A stretch of DNA of 64,000 bases from Clostridium sp. chh4-2 (GTDB taxonomy: Bacteria; Bacillota; Clostridia; Lachnospirales; Lachnospiraceae). The stretch lies in contig NZ_PKUU01000012.1 of NCBI RefSeq assembly GCF_002899675.1, forward strand, positions 62,001-126,000, in the 5' to 3' direction. Within the stretch, counting starts at the first letter, position 1; the number at the start of each line of letters is the position of its first letter. The position numbers were made by a program, and so were the translations under genes. Below, piece by piece: positions 16,059-25,752 of this stretch. Under the pieces are notes generated by a model. The model ran no database searches. It worked only from the letters and a program-made list of their open reading frames with translations, and was not told where the DNA came from.

Positions 16059-17570
16059 ATGAAAACTGAAAATTATTTTATAAAGAAAGCGAATATACGG
16101 AAATTAAACCGCTTTCAGGAACAGAAAATACTGGCCTTCGGATGCGGCGGTTCCGCTCTGCTGGCGTTCATCTCAGCGGCCCTGTCATTTGACATTAAGA
16201 CCAAATCCTTTGGAGCCGCTCCGCTTTTAATCGCGGCGGTTTTCATCGCAGAGGCGGCCGTGGCCTTTCTGATCTGGCAGGCGGTGAAAAGCCAGATATT
16301 AAAGAACAATGGAATCAGCAGAGGGCTCAGGCTGACAGGAATCATTCTGGCGGCCACGATTATAAACGGCAACATCTTTTGCGCCCTTGCGGGACTGATG
16401 CTGATTAAGAAAGAAAAAAACCTGGAATATCTCATAGGGTGCTACATGGTTCTGGTTGAAGTTCTGATCATGATCGTGTCCTATATGAACGTATTTAAGC
16501 CTTATGTATGCGACACATTTTTCCTGGGAATGGGAGTGTTAGCGGTTGTGATTCTGATCCATGCGGTCAGCCTCCCCCTTGTGGTAACTCATGTTAACGG
16601 TAATAAAGCCGATAAAATGATGGCTGTTCTGGGCGTTATCCTGATCGCCACCACACTGACCGGCAATCTGTTTTCCCTCCTTTTAGGAGCAGTGCTGATT
16701 CGAAAGAGCTGGACAAAAGACGATAATGTATCGATCGGCTGGGTGGACGTGGTAAAGCGTCTTTTCAGAAGCCAGATGGCGGTAATGGGAGCTTTTATCA
16801 TCGTATTTCTGCTGACCCTTTCCATCTGTGCAAATCTGACGTTTGATTACGGAATTGCCATTGACAATGATTATTCACTGATTTTAAATGCGCCGAGCCT
16901 GGCTTATCCGTTTGGAACCGATGATTACGGGCGCTGCGTATTTACAAGGGTTGTGTTTGGAGCCAGAATTTCCTTAACTGTAGGTATTGTATCCACTGCT
17001 TTGTCCATTATAGCAGGAATCCTTTTGGGAGCGGTGGCAGGATTTTATTCGGGAAGTACGGATAATATCATCATGAGAATCCTTGATGTGTTCATGGCAA
17101 TTCCCGGACTTCTTCTTCCGATCGCCATCATCGCGGCATTTGGAACCAGTACGGTCAACATCGTGATCGCCCTTGGAATCGGAGCGATTCCAAGCTACGC
17201 CAGAACCATCAGGGCGTCTGTTCTCACCCTGTCCGACGCGGAATTTGTGGAAGCGGCCAGGGCTTGCGGAGCAAAAGACAAGGTGATCATATTTAAACAT
17301 ATCCTGCCCAATTCCATGGCTCCTTTGATTATCAGAGCCACATTGGGAATCGGCGCAGGCGTTACGGCAGTCAGTTCCCTCAGCTATCTGGGACTTGGAA
17401 TCCCGCCTCAGATACCGGAATGGGGCAACATCCTGAAAGCGGGAAGTTCCTATCTGGAAACAAACGCCTATATGGCCATATTCCCCGGATTCGCAATTGT
17501 GCTCCTGGTGCTGGCATTTAACTTTTTAGGTGACGGACTGAGGGATGCACTTGATCCAAAACTGAAGTAG
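16059..17570 (+). CDS. Peptide ABC transporter permease, DppC type, with multi-helix N-terminal extension
   Basis: This 503-residue permease has its canonical DppC domain beginning only near residue 230 (DVVKRLFRSQMAVMGAFIIV). It includes YPFGTDDYGRCVFTRVVFGAR and the EAA loop EFVEAARACGAKDKVIIFKH, ending with the usual GDGLRDALDPKLK. The first 220 residues hold about six extra hydrophobic segments and no recognised domain. A usual DppC is about 280-310 residues. The start has AAGGAGGGTAAGGAT, 13 bases after the DppB stop. With the DppB partner it should form the membrane channel of a di-/oligopeptide (or nickel-peptide class) importer. Confidence 0.9.
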   Translation: MKTENYFIKKANIRKLNRFQEQKILAFGCGGSALLAFISAALSFDIKTKSFGAAPLLIAAVFIAEAAVAFLIWQAVKSQILKNNGISRGLRLTGIILAATIINGNIFCALAGLMLIKKEKNLEYLIGCYMVLVEVLIMIVSYMNVFKPYVCDTFFLGMGVLAVVILIHAVSLPLVVTHVNGNKADKMMAVLGVILIATTLTGNLFSLLLGAVLIRKSWTKDDNVSIGWVDVVKRLFRSQMAVMGAFIIVFLLTLSICANLTFDYGIAIDNDYSLILNAPSLAYPFGTDDYGRCVFTRVVFGARISLTVGIVSTALSIIAGILLGAVAGFYSGSTDNIIMRILDVFMAIPGLLLPIAIIAAFGTSTVNIVIALGIGAIPSYARTIRASVLTLSDAEFVEAARACGAKDKVIIFKHILPNSMAPLIIRATLGIGAGVTAVSSLSYLGLGIPPQIPEWGNILKAGSSYLETNAYMAIFPGFAIVLLVLAFNFLGDGLRDALDPKLK

Positions 17571-17581
17571 GAGGGAGACGG

Positions 17582-18580
17582 ATGATGGAACAGCAGGAGA
17601 AAAAATGTATTCTGCAGGTGAAAAACCTGCATGTGCACTATATCACCGACGAAGAGGAAGTATATGCGGTCAATGGAATCAGCTTTGACTTAAATGAGGG
17701 CGACAGCATCGGCCTGGTAGGCGAGACCGGAGCGGGAAAAACAACCACGGCCATGGCGATCATGCAGCTTGTGCCGGACCCGCCGGGTGTGATTACCGAA
17801 GGCGAGATCTATTTCAAAGGCAAAAACCTGATTACCAATTCGGATAAAGAGAATGAAAAGATAAGAGGAAACGGTATTTCCATGATCTTCCAGGACCCTA
17901 TGACGGCGCTGAATCCAACCATGACGGTGGGAGAGCAGCTGATCGAGGTTTTAAGAAGACATAATAAGATCAGCAAGGAAGAGGCGAAAAAACGCTGTAT
18001 CGAGATGCTGGAGCTGGTAGGGGTGAAGGCGGAGCGGTTTAACGATTATCCTCATCAGTTTTCAGGAGGAATGAAGCAGAGGGTGGTAATCACCATGGCT
18101 CTTCTGTGCAATCCGGACCTGCTGATAGCGGATGAGCCGACCACGGCCCTGGACGTTACCATTCAGGCTCAGGTGCTGGATATTATGATGAACTTAAAAG
18201 ATAAGTTCCAGATGGGACTTGTGATGATAACCCATGATTTAGGCGTGGTGGCGGAAACCTGTGACAAGGTGGCGGTTGTCTATGCCGGTGAAATCGTTGA
18301 GACAGGCACGGTGGAAGAGGTTTACTTAAATCCCAGACATCCATATACCTGCGGCCTGTTCGATTCCATACCAAAACTGGATGAAGACAGCACCAAGCTG
18401 GTTCCCATTGAAGGAATGACGCCCAACATGGCGGAGCCGCCAACAGGCTGCTACTTCCATCCCAGATGTAAATACTGCCAGGAAATCTGTAAAACAAAAT
18501 CTCCGGAAATGACGGAAGGAAGCCACAGATACAAATGTTTCTTCCCGTTAGGAAACGGCGATGATGAGAAAGGGGCGTGA
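17582..18580 (+). CDS. Peptide ABC transporter ATPase, DppD type
   Basis: This 332-residue ATPase has Walker [10 protein letters not shown] (about residues 47-55), ABC signature FSGGMKQR, Walker [13 protein letters not shown] and the switch histidine in [11 protein letters not shown]. The C-terminal oligopeptide-binding domain carries a cysteine motif ([14 protein letters not shown]) that in this family can hold an iron-sulfur cluster. It follows the DppC stop by 11 bases with GGAGGGAGACGG as the ribosome site; either of two adjacent ATGs could start it. It energises uptake together with the DppF-type gene that overlaps the end of its coding region closely. Confidence 0.92.
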   Translation: MMEQQEKKCILQVKNLHVHYITDEEEVYAVNGISFDLNEGDSIGLVGETGAGKTTTAMAIMQLVPDPPGVITEGEIYFKGKNLITNSDKENEKIRGNGISMIFQDPMTALNPTMTVGEQLIEVLRRHNKISKEEAKKRCIEMLELVGVKAERFNDYPHQFSGGMKQRVVITMALLCNPDLLIADEPTTALDVTIQAQVLDIMMNLKDKFQMGLVMITHDLGVVAETCDKVAVVYAGEIVETGTVEEVYLNPRHPYTCGLFDSIPKLDEDSTKLVPIEGMTPNMAEPPTGCYFHPRCKYCQEICKTKSPEMTEGSHRYKCFFPLGNGDDEKGA

Positions 18581-18584
18581 AGCC

Positions 18585-19562
18585 ATGAACACAATGCTGG
18601 AGGTAATCGGACTTAAAAAATATTTTCAGGTAGCCAATGGCGGACAGCTTCATGCGGTGGACAATGTAAGCTTTAAAATTGAAAAAGGGGAGACCCTGGG
18701 AATCGTAGGAGAATCCGGCTGCGGAAAAAGTACGCTGGGACGTTCCATATTAAGGCTTCATGAGCCGACGGCCGGCAAGGTGATCTTCAACGATATGGAT
18801 ATCGTGTCTTTTGATAAAGAAGAGATGCGCCAGATGAGAAAAGAGATGCAGATCATTTTCCAGGACCCTTATGCGTCGCTGAATCCAAGATACACCATAT
18901 CACAGATCATTGAGGAACCTTTAAAGCTGCACAATCTCTATGGAAATGCCGCAAAACGGCGGGAACGGGTGGAGGAACTGATGGAACTGACCGGACTGTC
19001 CCGGCGCATGTACAACATGTATCCTCATGAATTTGACGGCGGAAGGCGTCAGAGGGTGGTTATCGCCAGAGCTCTTTCCGTAAACCCTAAGTTTATTGTC
19101 TGCGACGAGCCGGTGAGCGCATTGGACGTATCCGTACAGGCGCAGATCATCAACCTGATGATGGAATTACAGGAGAGACTGGGGCTGACTTACATATTCA
19201 TTTCCCATGATATGTCGGTAATCAAACACATTTCCACCAATATCGGCGTTATGTATCTGGGACAGATGATCGAAAAAGCGCCTAAAAATGAGGTGTTTAA
19301 AAATCCGCTTCATCCATATACCATCGCACTTCTTTCCGCCATACCGTCTGTAAACGTGAAGGTGAAGAAGGAGAAAATCATATTAAAAGGTGAAATCGGA
19401 TCGCCGGTAAATCCAAAACCGGGCTGCCGTTTCGCTCCCAGGTGTCCATTTGCAACCGAGCGCTGCTTAATTGACAACCCGGTGTTTGAAGAGGTGAAGC
19501 CGGATCATTTTGTGGCCTGCCACAGAACAAAGGAAATGATGGAAGGCAAATTAAGGTTTTAA
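18585..19562 (+). CDS. Peptide ABC transporter ATPase, DppF type
   Basis: This 325-residue ATPase has Walker [10 protein letters not shown], Walker [13 protein letters not shown] and the switch histidine in [11 protein letters not shown]. The signature is FDGGRRQR rather than LSGGQ, a variant I associate with DppF-like subunits of this bacterial group. The C-terminal [14 protein letters not shown] motif is the second cysteine cluster. I chose the ATG at 18585 because AAAGGGG lies about nine bases before it; the open frame extends to 18561 inside the DppD gene. The gap to DppD is four bases. Confidence 0.92.
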   Translation: MNTMLEVIGLKKYFQVANGGQLHAVDNVSFKIEKGETLGIVGESGCGKSTLGRSILRLHEPTAGKVIFNDMDIVSFDKEEMRQMRKEMQIIFQDPYASLNPRYTISQIIEEPLKLHNLYGNAAKRRERVEELMELTGLSRRMYNMYPHEFDGGRRQRVVIARALSVNPKFIVCDEPVSALDVSVQAQIINLMMELQERLGLTYIFISHDMSVIKHISTNIGVMYLGQMIEKAPKNEVFKNPLHPYTIALLSAIPSVNVKVKKEKIILKGEIGSPVNPKPGCRFAPRCPFATERCLIDNPVFEEVKPDHFVACHRTKEMMEGKLRF

Positions 19563-19604
19563 TCGGTAATGCCGATAAAATAAATCCAAGGAGGAATATA
19601 ATCT

Positions 19605-21455
19605 ATGAAAAAAAGAAAACTGGTGTCCTTATTATTATGTGGTGCCATGGCGGTATCCATGACCGGATGTAATGTGCAGACGAAGAGCGATACCACAAAA
19701 GCTGCGGCGGAAAGCCAGACAGCTGCAAACCAGGAAGCGGACCCCAACGCAGGCGTTGAGATCGGTGAAGTGAAATTAAGGCTTCTGTATCAGTCCAGCA
19801 ATGAAAATGTGGCAAATGTTATCCGTGACGAACTGACGAAAGCGGGAATGACAGTGGAGATGAACGCCGCATCTGACGGAGCAACTTTTAAGGAGCAGGA
19901 GAAAAACGGCAACTTTGATATCGCACTGACCGGCTGGGCTAACCCTATCGGAACACCTGACTACGGCTGCCGCGGAATCTGGCTGAGCACAGGCGACAGC
20001 AATGTTACGGGCATCAATGACCCTGCTTTAGACGAACTGGTTATTCAGGCGTCAGGTGAAACAGAGGACAAATACATAGAAACTTATGGAAAAGCAGAAA
20101 AACTGGCAATCGAAGAGCAGTGCTATATGACTCCTTTATACCAGAACCTGAATGCCCGCGCTTTCAGCAATGTACTGAATCCGGACAGCATTGTAAATAA
20201 CCAGAGATGGGAAGATATCGATTATGCCGATACTACCCAGCGCGATACCAGAACACTCGTAATCACACAGACCGGTTCCAGCATCACCACATGGGATCCG
20301 ATCAGAGCGGACGACCAGAGTTCAGGATATACCTTAGATGAACTCTATATCCATCTGGTAACCCTGGCTCCTGACTGGAGCGTTACAACAGACAGTTCTC
20401 TGTCCTATAATTATGCGATTTCAGAAGATAATAAGTCTTACTACTTTGTACTCAGAGATGACTGTGGATTTGCAAGAGTTGATAAAGACGGCAACGTATA
20501 TGATTCAGGCGTTAAAGTAGCCGGTGAGGACGTAGTTTATTCTTTAAACAGAGCAAAAGACAAAAATTCCATTCCAATGCACCAGACTTACAGTATGTAT
20601 GAAAACCTGGATACCGTTGAACTGGTAACTGATTTAAGCGAACTTGAAAGCATAAAAACAGCTGACGGAAAAACAGTGAAGGAAATCCTGGAAAATGGTA
20701 TTACACCGATAAGCAATGTTGTAGCAGGAAGAGATGAAGTGGACAATGAAGCAGGAAATTACCAGGTTGTACGCTGCAACACTTCCGTACCGTTCCCACA
20801 GATCTTAAACTGCCTGACCTTCCATGGAGCAGGTATTGTGGACAGCGAATGGGTAGAAAACATGAACAAGGATGTGGATATTGCAAATTATGATGCGACT
20901 AAAGACCGTCTGTACGGCGATTCCGTTACCACAGTAGAAGGCGCCAGCTATGACAACCAGTTATCCGTAAGCGGAAACTATGTGCTCACATCCATGAACG
21001 ACTATCAGATGAACTTTGTTGCAAACCCGGCAATCCGCACAAAAGATCCGGAATGCACTTTAATCAAAACACTTACAAACAAATTTATCGCAGATCAGGA
21101 GACAGCCCTTTCCGCACTTAGAAGCGGTGATGTGGACTATTGCTACAATATTCCTCAGACAAAATACGATGTTGCAGAATCCGATCCGAATTTAAGCCTG
21201 AAGAAATTCTCCGGTATCCGCGTGTTCATGTTAGCGTTCAATATGCATGGAAATTCCATCGTATCTGATTCCGCAGATTTAAGAAAAGCAGTTGCATCTG
21301 CGATTAATTTTGAAGACATCAAAGCAGTTTTAGGTGGCAATGCCCTTGAATGCTACAGCCCGCTTGCAACCTGTCTTGATCCGGGCAACAAACTGCCTTA
21401 TCAGCCAGGCGATACGGAGAAATATTTAAGAGCTTATTTTGCAAATAAAAAATAA
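19605..21455 (+). CDS. Peptide-binding lipoprotein (SBP family 5), circularly permuted
   Basis: This 616-residue extracellular binding protein has a lipoprotein signal whose lipobox ends at the Cys of SMTGC. In standard DppA/OppA proteins the segment that reads like LRLLYQSSNENVANVI...FDIALTGW belongs to the C-terminal lobe. Here it comes first, at about residues 52-205. Only after about residue 210 does the usual mature N-terminus appear (TLVITQTGSSITTWDPIRAD), followed by the rest of lobe I and the hinge. The protein ends at YQPGDTEKYLRAYFANKK, which is where the standard chain would continue into the segment found at its start. The order is therefore circularly permuted while the whole domain is present. 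The ribosome site AAGGAGGAATATAATCT and the operon position support a role in peptide capture for the extended permeases. Confidence 0.85.
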   Translation: MKKRKLVSLLLCGAMAVSMTGCNVQTKSDTTKAAAESQTAANQEADPNAGVEIGEVKLRLLYQSSNENVANVIRDELTKAGMTVEMNAASDGATFKEQEKNGNFDIALTGWANPIGTPDYGCRGIWLSTGDSNVTGINDPALDELVIQASGETEDKYIETYGKAEKLAIEEQCYMTPLYQNLNARAFSNVLNPDSIVNNQRWEDIDYADTTQRDTRTLVITQTGSSITTWDPIRADDQSSGYTLDELYIHLVTLAPDWSVTTDSSLSYNYAISEDNKSYYFVLRDDCGFARVDKDGNVYDSGVKVAGEDVVYSLNRAKDKNSIPMHQTYSMYENLDTVELVTDLSELESIKTADGKTVKEILENGITPISNVVAGRDEVDNEAGNYQVVRCNTSVPFPQILNCLTFHGAGIVDSEWVENMNKDVDIANYDATKDRLYGDSVTTVEGASYDNQLSVSGNYVLTSMNDYQMNFVANPAIRTKDPECTLIKTLTNKFIADQETALSALRSGDVDYCYNIPQTKYDVAESDPNLSLKKFSGIRVFMLAFNMHGNSIVSDSADLRKAVASAINFEDIKAVLGGNALECYSPLATCLDPGNKLPYQPGDTEKYLRAYFANKK

Positions 21456-21469
21456 AAGGTAAGGGAATC

Positions 21470-22930
21470 ATGGATAAACAGGAACTGATGAAACAGGTAG
21501 AGCAATACATAAACCAGAACCGGGATGCGATTGTTGAAGATTTAAAGACGCTGGTGCGGATTCCCAGCATCAGCGTCGACGGAGATGAAGAAAAGCCTTT
21601 TGGAGAGGAATGCGCCAGAGCATTGGATCAGGCGCTTTCCATGGCAAAAGAGCGGGGCTTCTACGTCAACAATCATGATTACTGGTATGGTACGGCCCTT
21701 TACGGATGTGAGAAGAATGACAATGGCCTGATCGGCATATTCTCTCATCTGGACGTGGTGGAAGTAGGGGACAACTGGATCTATGAGCCCTTTGAGCCCA
21801 TAGAGAAAGAGGGATTCCTGATTGGCCGCGGAGCCGGAGACAATAAAAGCGGCGCAGTCGTCGGGATGTATGCTATGCAGGCAGTAAAAGAACTGAATAT
21901 TCCGCTGAGAAGCAATCTGATGCTGTACTTCGGATGCAATGAAGAAAAAGGAATGAAGGATATCGAACGGTTCGCCAAAGAACATCTGATGCCTGATTAT
22001 TCCATGGTTCCGGACCTGTTTTTTCCGGTGTGCTACGGAGAAAAAGGTAATCTGAAACTGTCTCTGCAGGCGAAAAACGGATTCGTTCAAATCGCAGATT
22101 TTTCCGGCGGCAAGGCGGAGAACATGATACCGGAAAAGGCAGAGGCCAGAATCTGCCGCTGCCCCCGGTTCTATGAACAGGCGGTTAAAGCCGCCGGTTC
22201 AAGAGCAGATATTGCAGTCGAGGAAGCAGATGATATGATTATCGTTACGGCGCATGGAACCGGAGGCCACAGTTCCATGCCGGACGGAACCATTAACGCC
22301 ATATGGGTGTTAGCGGATTTCTTAAAAGATCTGGAGGCTTTAGATCCGTCCGACCGGGATATCTGTGCCAGCATTGCAGAATTTACAGGTGATTATGAAG
22401 GAAAAAAACTGGGAATTGACTGGAGTGACAAACCTTCCGGAAAATTAGTCTGTGCGGCGGTAAAGGCCAAAATGGACGGTACATTGCCGGAGATTTTATT
22501 CAATATCCGCTATCCTGTTACGGATTACCGGGAAAGAATTGAAACAGAACTTTTGAAGGTGATTACGGACAAAGGCTTTGTCGTTAAGGATATCACCAAT
22601 AACGGTCCTCTGTATCTGGCAAAAGACGATCCCTATGTGCAGACCTTGATGAAGGTTTATCATGAGGTAACGGGACTTGACAGAGAGGCTTACGTAATCG
22701 ACGGCGGAACTTATGCGAGAAAATTAAAACGCGCGGTCGGGTACGGCGGAGGAAACGGAACGCATGCCGATTTCCTTCCCCCGGGCCACGGCGCAGTCCA
22801 TCAGCCGGATGAAGCCAGAAATATTCAGGGTATTTTAGATGCTATAAAGATCTATGTGATGTCCATTCTGGCCATTGACGAGATGATTCAGGCGGAACGG
22901 GATGAAAATTCAGGAGAGCAAATCAGATGA
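21470..22930 (+). CDS. M20 family dipeptidase, Sapep/PepV type
   Basis: This 486-residue cytoplasmic metallodipeptidase cleaves dipeptides delivered by the transporter encoded upstream. Metal-site motifs are visible: FSHLDVVEVGDNW (His, Asp), GRGAGDNKSG (bridging Asp), GCNEEKGM (Glu pair) and GTHADFLPPGHG near the C-terminus; the dimerisation or lid insertion includes HGTGGHSSMP. Length and motif spacing match the Sapep/PepV group rather than shorter M20 amidohydrolases. It starts 14 bases after the binding-protein gene with a weak site (AAGGTAAGGG), and its stop overlaps the next start as ATGA. Confidence 0.9.
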   Translation: MDKQELMKQVEQYINQNRDAIVEDLKTLVRIPSISVDGDEEKPFGEECARALDQALSMAKERGFYVNNHDYWYGTALYGCEKNDNGLIGIFSHLDVVEVGDNWIYEPFEPIEKEGFLIGRGAGDNKSGAVVGMYAMQAVKELNIPLRSNLMLYFGCNEEKGMKDIERFAKEHLMPDYSMVPDLFFPVCYGEKGNLKLSLQAKNGFVQIADFSGGKAENMIPEKAEARICRCPRFYEQAVKAAGSRADIAVEEADDMIIVTAHGTGGHSSMPDGTINAIWVLADFLKDLEALDPSDRDICASIAEFTGDYEGKKLGIDWSDKPSGKLVCAAVKAKMDGTLPEILFNIRYPVTDYRERIETELLKVITDKGFVVKDITNNGPLYLAKDDPYVQTLMKVYHEVTGLDREAYVIDGGTYARKLKRAVGYGGGNGTHADFLPPGHGAVHQPDEARNIQGILDAIKIYVMSILAIDEMIQAERDENSGEQIR

Positions 22931-24264
22931 TGAAACAAGTAAAACCTATAACAAAGGAGCTGCTAAAGCGGTGTGCCGACGAATTTGAGAATAATTCAGC
23001 CAATCGGGCGCTGGCTTGTGCGGCGTCTAAATCGGAGCTGTCGGATATCTCTTTTTGCGATACGGCGGCCCGGAAACTGGATATGACATTTTCCATCGAC
23101 CTGTGCGATTCCAAGGTTACCTGGCAGAAGGCCAGCGGACGGTGCTGGATCTTTGCGGCGCTGAACATCCTTCGGGAAGTGGCCGCTAAGAACTGCAACA
23201 TGGACCGGATTGAGCTGTCGGAAAATTATATTGCCTTTTGGGATAAATTTGAGAAAATCAATTATTTCCTGGAATCCGTGATAGACAGCGCAGACCTTCC
23301 CGTCGGAGACCGGACTCTGGATTGGATTCTCCAGGGAATCAGCGATGGCGGCCAGTGGGATATGATCGTATCCATCATTAAAAAATACGGCGTGGTGCCT
23401 CTTTCTGCCATGCCGGAAACCTATCAGTCATCCAACACCAGGGTGATGAGCCGGATGATCAACAGGAAACTGAGAGAATACGCCATCGAACTGCGTTCCA
23501 TAGTTTCCCAGGGTAAAGAGCCGTGGGAGCGGAAGGAAGAGATGCTTACAGAAATGTACCGGGCTCTGTGCATCTGCTTTGGAAAACCGGCGGATACCTT
23601 CGATTTTGAGTACAGAGACAGGGATAAAAACTATTTTGAGGACAGAAACCTGACTCCGGAGACATTTTACAAGAAATACATCGGGGTGGATTTAGCCGAT
23701 TACGTCAGCATTATCAATTCCCCTACAACGGATAAACCATATGGAAAAGCCTATACGGTAAAATATCTTGGCAATGTAGTGGAAGATTCCGTCCGCCACA
23801 TCAACGTTCCGATGGACGATTTGAAGGCAATGGTTGTAAACCAGTTAAAAGACGGAGAACCGGTATGGTTTGGAAGCGACTGTTCCAAATTCGGAGACCG
23901 GAAGCTTGGTATCTGGGATCAGGATTCTTTCCTCTACGGCGAGATGTTAGGAGGGCTTACCTTTGGCCTGAGCAAGGAAGAGAGCCTGGATTACAGAGAC
24001 AGCGCCATGAATCACGCTATGGTAATCGCAGGTGTGAATTTCGATGAAAACGGTTTGCCGAACCGGTGGAAAATAGAAAACAGCTGGGGCGAGGAAGCCG
24101 GACAAAAAGGATATTTCGTAATGAGCGCCAAGTGGTTTGATGAGTTTACCTATCAGGCGGTGGTACATAAAAAATATCTGCCTGAGGATTTGCAGACGGC
24201 TCTTTCGGAAGAACCTAAAGAACTGGAGCCATGGGACCCCATGGGGTCTTTGGCGGGGGAGTGA
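22927..24264 (+). CDS. pepC: Aminopeptidase C (C1 peptidase, bleomycin hydrolase family)
   Basis: This 445-residue cytoplasmic papain-like aminopeptidase has its catalytic cysteine at C73 in GRCWIFAALN, histidine H363 in MNHAMVIAGV and asparagine N385 in IENSWGEE. Family members form barrel-shaped hexamers that trim N-terminal residues from peptides. The start overlaps the preceding stop codon (ATGA), indicating translational coupling. It closes a logical operon of peptide import (permeases, ATPases, binding protein), dipeptidase and aminopeptidase. A PalB palindrome begins 27 bases after the stop. Confidence 0.93.
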   Translation: MMKQVKPITKELLKRCADEFENNSANRALACAASKSELSDISFCDTAARKLDMTFSIDLCDSKVTWQKASGRCWIFAALNILREVAAKNCNMDRIELSENYIAFWDKFEKINYFLESVIDSADLPVGDRTLDWILQGISDGGQWDMIVSIIKKYGVVPLSAMPETYQSSNTRVMSRMINRKLREYAIELRSIVSQGKEPWERKEEMLTEMYRALCICFGKPADTFDFEYRDRDKNYFEDRNLTPETFYKKYIGVDLADYVSIINSPTTDKPYGKAYTVKYLGNVVEDSVRHINVPMDDLKAMVVNQLKDGEPVWFGSDCSKFGDRKLGIWDQDSFLYGEMLGGLTFGLSKEESLDYRDSAMNHAMVIAGVNFDENGLPNRWKIENSWGEEAGQKGYFVMSAKWFDEFTYQAVVHKKYLPEDLQTALSEEPKELEPWDPMGSLAGE

Positions 24265-24760
24265 AAAGCTTTGTTTTAGTATAAAAGAAACGCTGGAAAG
24301 AAGGGGGAACCTGGGCGGGCGGCGGAAATGATATGGGATAGGGGATCGAGTTTCAACCCTAAGAGGTACTAGGCCGCCAGAAACGGAAAAAGGCAGCGCG
24401 GCGCCATTCACGATGAACTCTTTATGACTTCATCGTTCAGTGGCGCCTCAAATACTGATTCGGAATTCAGTATTTGTCTGCCTTTTTCCGTTCCTGTCGG
24501 CCAAGTACCTCTAAGGGTCTGCACACGATCCCCGATCCCATATCATTTCCGCCGCCCACCCAGGTTCCCCCTTCTTTCCAGCTGGTGCTTGGCTAGCTGA
24601 GGAAAAAAAGATTTACATTAAGGGTGAAGGCATTTTCGAAAAAGCCTTGAGGATTTAATGTAAAGGGTGAAGGCATTTTGCGAAAAGCCTTGACGTTTTA
24701 AGTAAAAACCTGAAGGCATTTCTGAAAATCCCTTCACGATCTATTTAAATTTGTAATGGA
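24265..24760 (+). repeat. Composite palindromic element, copy 3, lacking PalC
   Basis: It begins directly after the pepC stop with AAAGCTTTGTTTTAG (compare AAATCTTTGTTTAG in copy 1). It contains PalB (24292-24582) and the mini-hairpin linker (24605-24745, with the clear unit TTTACATTAAGGGTGAAGGC ... TTTAATGTAAA), and fades out near 24760. No PalC follows; the esterase gene starts at 24798. It is in the same orientation as copy 1. Nothing else is seen in this gap. Confidence 0.8.
24292..24582 (+). repeat. Long palindrome PalB, copy 3
   Basis: This 291-bp palindrome has ends GCTGGAAAG/CTTTCCAGC, a paired change from GCCGGAAAG/CTTTCCGGC in the other three copies. The variable arm AAATGATATGGGATAGGGGA pairs with about 24530-24550 (one mismatch). 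The core has the same orientation as copy 1: large hairpin with loop GAACTCTTTATGACTTC, then AAATACTGA/TCAGTATTT. Confidence 0.85.
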
Positions 24761-24797
24761 AAGTTTAAGTAAATGAGTGTAAAATGGAGGGAAACGT

Positions 24798-25703
24798 ATG
24801 AAGATACAGCTGCATCCGCATTATAAAGTATTTGAATCGGCGGATATGAAAAAAGCCCAGGAACTTTTGAGGGTTTTTCATAAGCCGGAAGGGCTTTCGA
24901 TTGAGGATCGGACGGTTCCTGGAATTAACGGAGCTCCGGATATTGAGATACGTATATTCAAGCCGGATCATGAACCGGAGGAAGAGCCTTTGCCTATGAT
25001 TATGGATATTCATGGCGGCGGTTTTACCAGCGGGGATTATGATATGGACAGCAATCGGATTGCATATCTGGCGATGAATATACCTGCTTTAGTGGTGGCG
25101 CTGAATTACAGGCTGGCACCTGAGCACATCTTTCCGGCGGCTCTTGACGACTGCCGGGCGGTATGGCAGTGGATGTATGACCATGCAGAAAAGATGGGAG
25201 GAGACAGGGAGCGGATGGGGCTTTTTGGCACCAGCGCGGGAGGAAACCTGTGCGCGGGTCTGGCATTTTATATCCGTGACCATGACGGCCCTAAGATATC
25301 CTTTAATGCAATGAATGTTCCAGCCATAGGATTTGGCCCCACTTTATCGGCAGAGCAGATGCGGTATGGGGCTCCGGTGCTTTGCGGGGATAATCTGTCC
25401 TCCGCCTTTGTGGAATATGTGGGAGGCTTTAATGGTCAGATTCCTTCTTATTATGCCATCCCCAACTTAGCAATCGACTATTCCAACCTGCCTCCGTCAC
25501 TGATTATTGTAGCTGAATACGATCCGCTGAGGGACGAAGGGCTAAAATACGCCCGCAGCCTGATGAAGGATGCAGTGCCGGTGGAATTGTATATGATGCC
25601 CAGAGTAGGCCATGGATTTGATGCGGTAAACGATGCGCCAATGACCCGGTGGATCAGGGACGGTCTGGTCCTTTCCTTCCAAAGAGAATTTGGTATGCTG
25701 TAA
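24798..25703 (+). CDS. Alpha/beta hydrolase (hormone-sensitive lipase-type esterase)
   Basis: This 301-residue soluble esterase/lipase-fold protein has the oxyanion motif HGGG at 72-75 and the nucleophile elbow GTSAGG with S146. The acid is D242 in EYDPLRDEG and the histidine H272 in GHGFD. This is the complete catalytic triad of the HSL (bacterial family IV) group. Members hydrolyse short-chain esters; the natural substrate is unknown. ATGGAGGGAAACGT precedes the ATG. The molybdopterin gene follows after 49 bases on the same strand, perhaps in one transcript, though no functional link is evident. Confidence 0.9.
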   Translation: MKIQLHPHYKVFESADMKKAQELLRVFHKPEGLSIEDRTVPGINGAPDIEIRIFKPDHEPEEEPLPMIMDIHGGGFTSGDYDMDSNRIAYLAMNIPALVVALNYRLAPEHIFPAALDDCRAVWQWMYDHAEKMGGDRERMGLFGTSAGGNLCAGLAFYIRDHDGPKISFNAMNVPAIGFGPTLSAEQMRYGAPVLCGDNLSSAFVEYVGGFNGQIPSYYAIPNLAIDYSNLPPSLIIVAEYDPLRDEGLKYARSLMKDAVPVELYMMPRVGHGFDAVNDAPMTRWIRDGLVLSFQREFGML

Positions 25704-25752
25704 TGGATGATTATAAAAAATGAATGACGGTAAAAGGTAAAAAGGAGTAAAA

